Source: CBDHFQ01 sp965262565
GTDB taxonomy: Bacteria > Bacteroidota > Bacteroidia > J057
DNA: 64,000 nt
Direction: 5' to 3'
Assembly (NCBI GenBank): GCA_965262565.1
Contig: CBDHFQ010000036.1
Coordinates: 186,001-250,000, forward strand
Shown here: positions 61,306-64,000 of the stretch, one piece after another
How positions within the stretch are numbered: the stretch's first letter is position 1
Layout of the letters: each line of letters starts with the position of its first letter
Translations under genes and position numbers: made by a program
The notes under the pieces: generated by a model
The model's database searches: none
What the model was told of the DNA's origin: nothing
The model's input: only the letters and a program-made list of their open reading frames with translations

Positions 61306-64000
61306 ATGAGAAAGATTTTTCTTATCCCACTTTCTATATTTATTGTTAGTCAAGCCTTTTCTAATGGAAATTCAGGAACCATAAATGATCCTATTTTTTG
61401 GTCTGACTCACTTTCATGGCCTAATAAAACAGTACCAGACAGCGGAGAAAATGTTCATATTCCTGCCGGGATCACCATAATGTTAGATGAGTCTCCCCCT
61501 CCTCTCAGAGAAATAGTAATTGAAGGAAATTTACAGTTTAATAGTAAGGATTTGGTTCTACAAGCTTCCTCCATTCTTGTAAAAGGAGGGAAACTGCAAA
61601 TAGGATCTGAACAGCAATTATTTAAACATCAAGCTGCGATAACTCTTAACCAGCAATATGTAGACTCTAGCTTACAATATCCTTTATGCATAGTGATTGC
61701 TGAAGGTGGTAGCCTCGCACTTCATGGATCAAAAGCCAGGGCAAAAAGTTGGTCAGTGCTCACCAGATCTTTGGAAGCTGGTGATAGTATATTGACCATT
61801 AAATCAATTCAGACTAAATGGGAAGTTGGGGATTCGCTAGTCATTGCCTCCAGTAGCTCAGATGCTTCAGAAGCAGAAAAGATTCGAATAACTGAAATAG
61901 AACAGGATTATATCCATTTTACTCCTCCTATCAAACACTTTCACGACGGACAAACTGAAAGATGGGGAAAACACAAATGGGATAAAAGGGCTGAAATTGC
62001 CCTACTGTCCCGCAACATTATTATAAGAGGAGATGCTGCTAGTGCAAAAAAGAAAGCTGGAGCCTGTTTGCTCATTAAATCCAATGCAGGACTGGTAAAA
62101 TTAGAAGGTGTAGCTTTCTTCTCAGTAGGTCAAGCCGGAATATTAGGCAAATATCCCATTTTTTGGAGAGGATCTGGCTATCAAAATGGTCAGTATATTA
62201 AAAATTGTTCCGTCAGAAACAGTTTTAATCGCGCTATAGTGCTGGATGGCACGAATCAACTTGTGTTGGAAAAGAATACAGCCTATTCCATTTACAACCA
62301 TGCTTATGTCATCTCTGAAAATGGTTATGGAACCCGAAATGTACTAAGAGATAATTTAGCTATTGATGTAAGAAAACCTCCCTCAACAGAATATGCCTTT
62401 CCAGGAAATGAATGGCAAGCCAGTTTAAGAAATGAGGATTGTCCCACTGGATTCTATATAGGAAATCCTTATCAAATCCTTCAGCAAAATCGAGCTTCGG
62501 GTAGTGAAGAAGGAATAGGTATTTGGTACACTCCTTTTCAGGCGGATGAACATACAGATTCGACCGCCACCCTTATTTTTCAAGGGAATGTAGCCCATTC
62601 CCATTCTGTTTATGATGCCCTGGCTGATTCTATTTTTCCTCCTCCTTTACATGGATATGGATTAAGAATAGATGCCCAACCCAGACAAGGAGAACGTTGG
62701 GTATTTAATGACTTTTCTAGCTATGATAATGAAGGAGCTGGCATTTGGAACAGATCAGCAGATGTGGAGATGAACCATTTCGTTTTGGGAAGAAATAAAG
62801 TTGGATGTATTCCCGGTCCAGCTGTGTTAAGAAATGGGGTAATCATTGGGAACAGTAGAACAAGATCCCAAGATACTTCTCGACAATATATAGGTATCAT
62901 GGTGGGATTTAGTGGATCAACGCCAAAACTCAACTTAAACAATCTGGACTTTTATAACATCACCCACCACGCGATAGATATCAGACATCCTATTGCCCCA
63001 GAGAGCTTCATCCAAAACATTTCATTTCACGATGCCACTGTACCCATTTATTATGGCTCCAAAAATAACTGGCAAATGATTAAAGATTGGGATGGATCTT
63101 CCGTAGAACGCTCGTCTTTTCCTATAAAAGATCATCAGGATACTTTCAAAGAGATTAATCATCGATCCATTTCAGCAGATAGGGCATTCTACATTATGTC
63201 CGATCAACATCCTCTTATCACAGATTCATGTTCCTACGAAGAACAATGGAATGCTTTTGTGTGTCCAAGTGAACACTATTGGAAGGTATCTATTTCCACA
63301 GGCGAAGGAATGCCCGATCCTACTTTTGAACATATCACCCCCCTGGAACCGTTAATTTTTATTGACTCTCAAAGGAACAATTTTCATTTTAAACAACTTT
63401 CCCACCAGCGCCAACAAGCAAGAATTCCCTTATTTCAGGATTACCAGCTTACTTGGTCAAAACACCAAACAAACGTACCTGACATCAGATTTTTTGTAGA
63501 AGGAAAACCTAAATCTTCTATGATTATTAATATTCCATATGATTACTTACATCCCTATTTCTTTCGCTTTTATGGAGATATAATTCCTCAATCTCCTTCA
63601 GAGGACAGTTTAAGGCGCTATCCCGCTACTTGCTGGTATAAAGCTGATTCGAGTGATCATTTAATCTTAAAATTGGTAACGAATCTTCTTGGGACCGAAG
63701 AGGTCATATTATTTTCCGAAACCTTTAAAACGGATATTTTACTAAACAATAAACCTGTGTACCTCACCGTTCAGCCTATCTTGACAAACGCTCTTACCCG
63801 AAGAGAAGACACAGCTACATTTTCCTATGAACTGGAACAAACGGCCAAGGTCTCGTTACACATATTAGTACCCAATCATTCTGAAACAATAGAGATCCTA
63901 AATGAAGATCAAAAACAAGGGGCTCATACTATCCTGGTTCCAAGATCTCTCCTCCCTGAAAAAGAACACTTTTTTATCTACCAGTTAAAAGTCAATGGTC
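61306..64000 (+). CDS. Secreted G8-domain, CEMIP-like beta-helix protein (3' end beyond window)
   Basis: This 898-codon open frame starts at the ATG at 61306 and runs off the window. The signal peptide (MRKIFLIPLSIFIVSQAFS) is followed by a G8 domain (about 30-130): WSDSLSWPNKTVPDSGENV, VHIPAGITIMLDESPPPL, REIVIEGNLQF, GKLQIGSEQQLF. A long region with right-handed beta-helix-like repeats (about 250-560; GYQNGQYIKNCSVRNSFNRA, GTRNVLRDNLAID, FQGNVAHSHSVYDAL, WVFNDFSSYDNEGAGIW) follows, as in CEMIP/KIAA1199-type hyaluronan-degrading proteins. Beta-sandwich domains close the visible part. It is probably a secreted or surface protein acting on polysaccharide. The end, with any T9SS tail, is not visible. 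Confidence 0.82.
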   Translation, partial: MRKIFLIPLSIFIVSQAFSNGNSGTINDPIFWSDSLSWPNKTVPDSGENVHIPAGITIMLDESPPPLREIVIEGNLQFNSKDLVLQASSILVKGGKLQIGSEQQLFKHQAAITLNQQYVDSSLQYPLCIVIAEGGSLALHGSKARAKSWSVLTRSLEAGDSILTIKSIQTKWEVGDSLVIASSSSDASEAEKIRITEIEQDYIHFTPPIKHFHDGQTERWGKHKWDKRAEIALLSRNIIIRGDAASAKKKAGACLLIKSNAGLVKLEGVAFFSVGQAGILGKYPIFWRGSGYQNGQYIKNCSVRNSFNRAIVLDGTNQLVLEKNTAYSIYNHAYVISENGYGTRNVLRDNLAIDVRKPPSTEYAFPGNEWQASLRNEDCPTGFYIGNPYQILQQNRASGSEEGIGIWYTPFQADEHTDSTATLIFQGNVAHSHSVYDALADSIFPPPLHGYGLRIDAQPRQGERWVFNDFSSYDNEGAGIWNRSADVEMNHFVLGRNKVGCIPGPAVLRNGVIIGNSRTRSQDTSRQYIGIMVGFSGSTPKLNLNNLDFYNITHHAIDIRHPIAPESFIQNISFHDATVPIYYGSKNNWQMIKDWDGSSVERSSFPIKDHQDTFKEINHRSISADRAFYIMSDQHPLITDSCSYEEQWNAFVCPSEHYWKVSISTGEGMPDPTFEHITPLEPLIFIDSQRNNFHFKQLSHQRQQARIPLFQDYQLTWSKHQTNVPDIRFFVEGKPKSSMIINIPYDYLHPYFFRFYGDIIPQSPSEDSLRRYPATCWYKADSSDHLILKLVTNLLGTEEVILFSETFKTDILLNNKPVYLTVQPILTNALTRREDTATFSYELEQTAKVSLHILVPNHSETIEILNEDQKQGAHTILVPRSLLPEKEHFFIYQLKVNG

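Noticed and set aside
1..64000. Search by eye for tRNA genes, IS elements, integrase genes and prophage genes.
   Set aside because: None seen: no CCA-ended cloverleaf candidates, transposase or integrase motifs, or flanking inverted repeats of IS type.

Overview
This window is an AT-rich stretch of a Bacteroidota chromosome. Several signs agree. Two exported proteins end in a type IX secretion (T9SS) C-terminal sorting domain. A TamB gene precedes a lipoprotein-type TamA. There are an inner-membrane TonB C-terminal protein, sialate O-acetylesterase, DNRLRE and PKD modules, and TSP3-type calcium repeats. Shine-Dalgarno sites are mostly absent, and a few TAnnTTTG promoter boxes are visible. The exact order (Cytophagales or Saprospirales-like) cannot be fixed from the sequence. 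I see no rRNA, tRNA, CRISPR array, transposase or prophage.

Layout. 1-5.8 kb: the end of a LacI-like sensor/regulator with a clean terminator, an exported calcium-repeat protein, a short-chain dehydrogenase and a membrane hybrid histidine kinase. 5.8-16.6 kb (minus strand): a tandem alpha/beta-hydrolase whose two nucleophile positions are both substituted, then a 2768-residue T9SS-secreted mosaic protein with a sugar-dehydrogenase head and an array of five near-identical 252-bp units. 16.9-26.6 kb: a Gfo/Idh/MocA oxidoreductase with a nucleoside-type MFS transporter, an acyltransferase, an orphan ParA ATPase, a CAP-domain protein, a TonB protein, a MarR regulator with candidate operators, an MscS channel and a CotH-like protein. 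26.7-30.3 kb: an NHL-repeat T9SS protein and a sialate O-acetylesterase. 30.6-34.4 kb: a candidate system of a probably circularly permuted ATP-grasp ligase coupled by an ATGA overlap to an M14/AstE-like deacylase, followed by an eRF1-like (baeRF) protein. 34.5-41.7 kb: tamB-tamA.

41.8-43.8 kb holds an ECF sigma factor, an SRPBCC protein and a broken chimeric gene. The same two-part promoter, GTAACACCT-N13-ATC(T/A)AA, stands upstream of all three, which strongly suggests a self-regulated sigma regulon. 43.9-48.8 kb (minus strand) holds a lipoprotein of unknown function and an uncharacterised cluster of three small cytoplasmic proteins plus a pectate-lyase-like beta-helix protein without a signal peptide. 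49-51.6 kb holds a two-domain rhodanese converging on a GAF hybrid kinase. 51.8-60.3 kb is a transglutaminase-DUF2126 / ATP-grasp-alpha-E / transglutaminase operon converging on a gamma-glutamyltransferase, a probable peptide-amide metabolism block. The window ends with an FKBP lipoprotein, a terminator and the first 2.7 kb of a G8-domain (CEMIP-like) beta-helix protein that runs off the edge.

Most promising for new biology: the three-site ECF promoter with its broken chimeric target gene, the ATP-grasp/deacylase/baeRF block, the four-gene beta-helix cluster, and the hydrolase with two substituted nucleophiles. All functions are read from motifs by eye; no database search was run.
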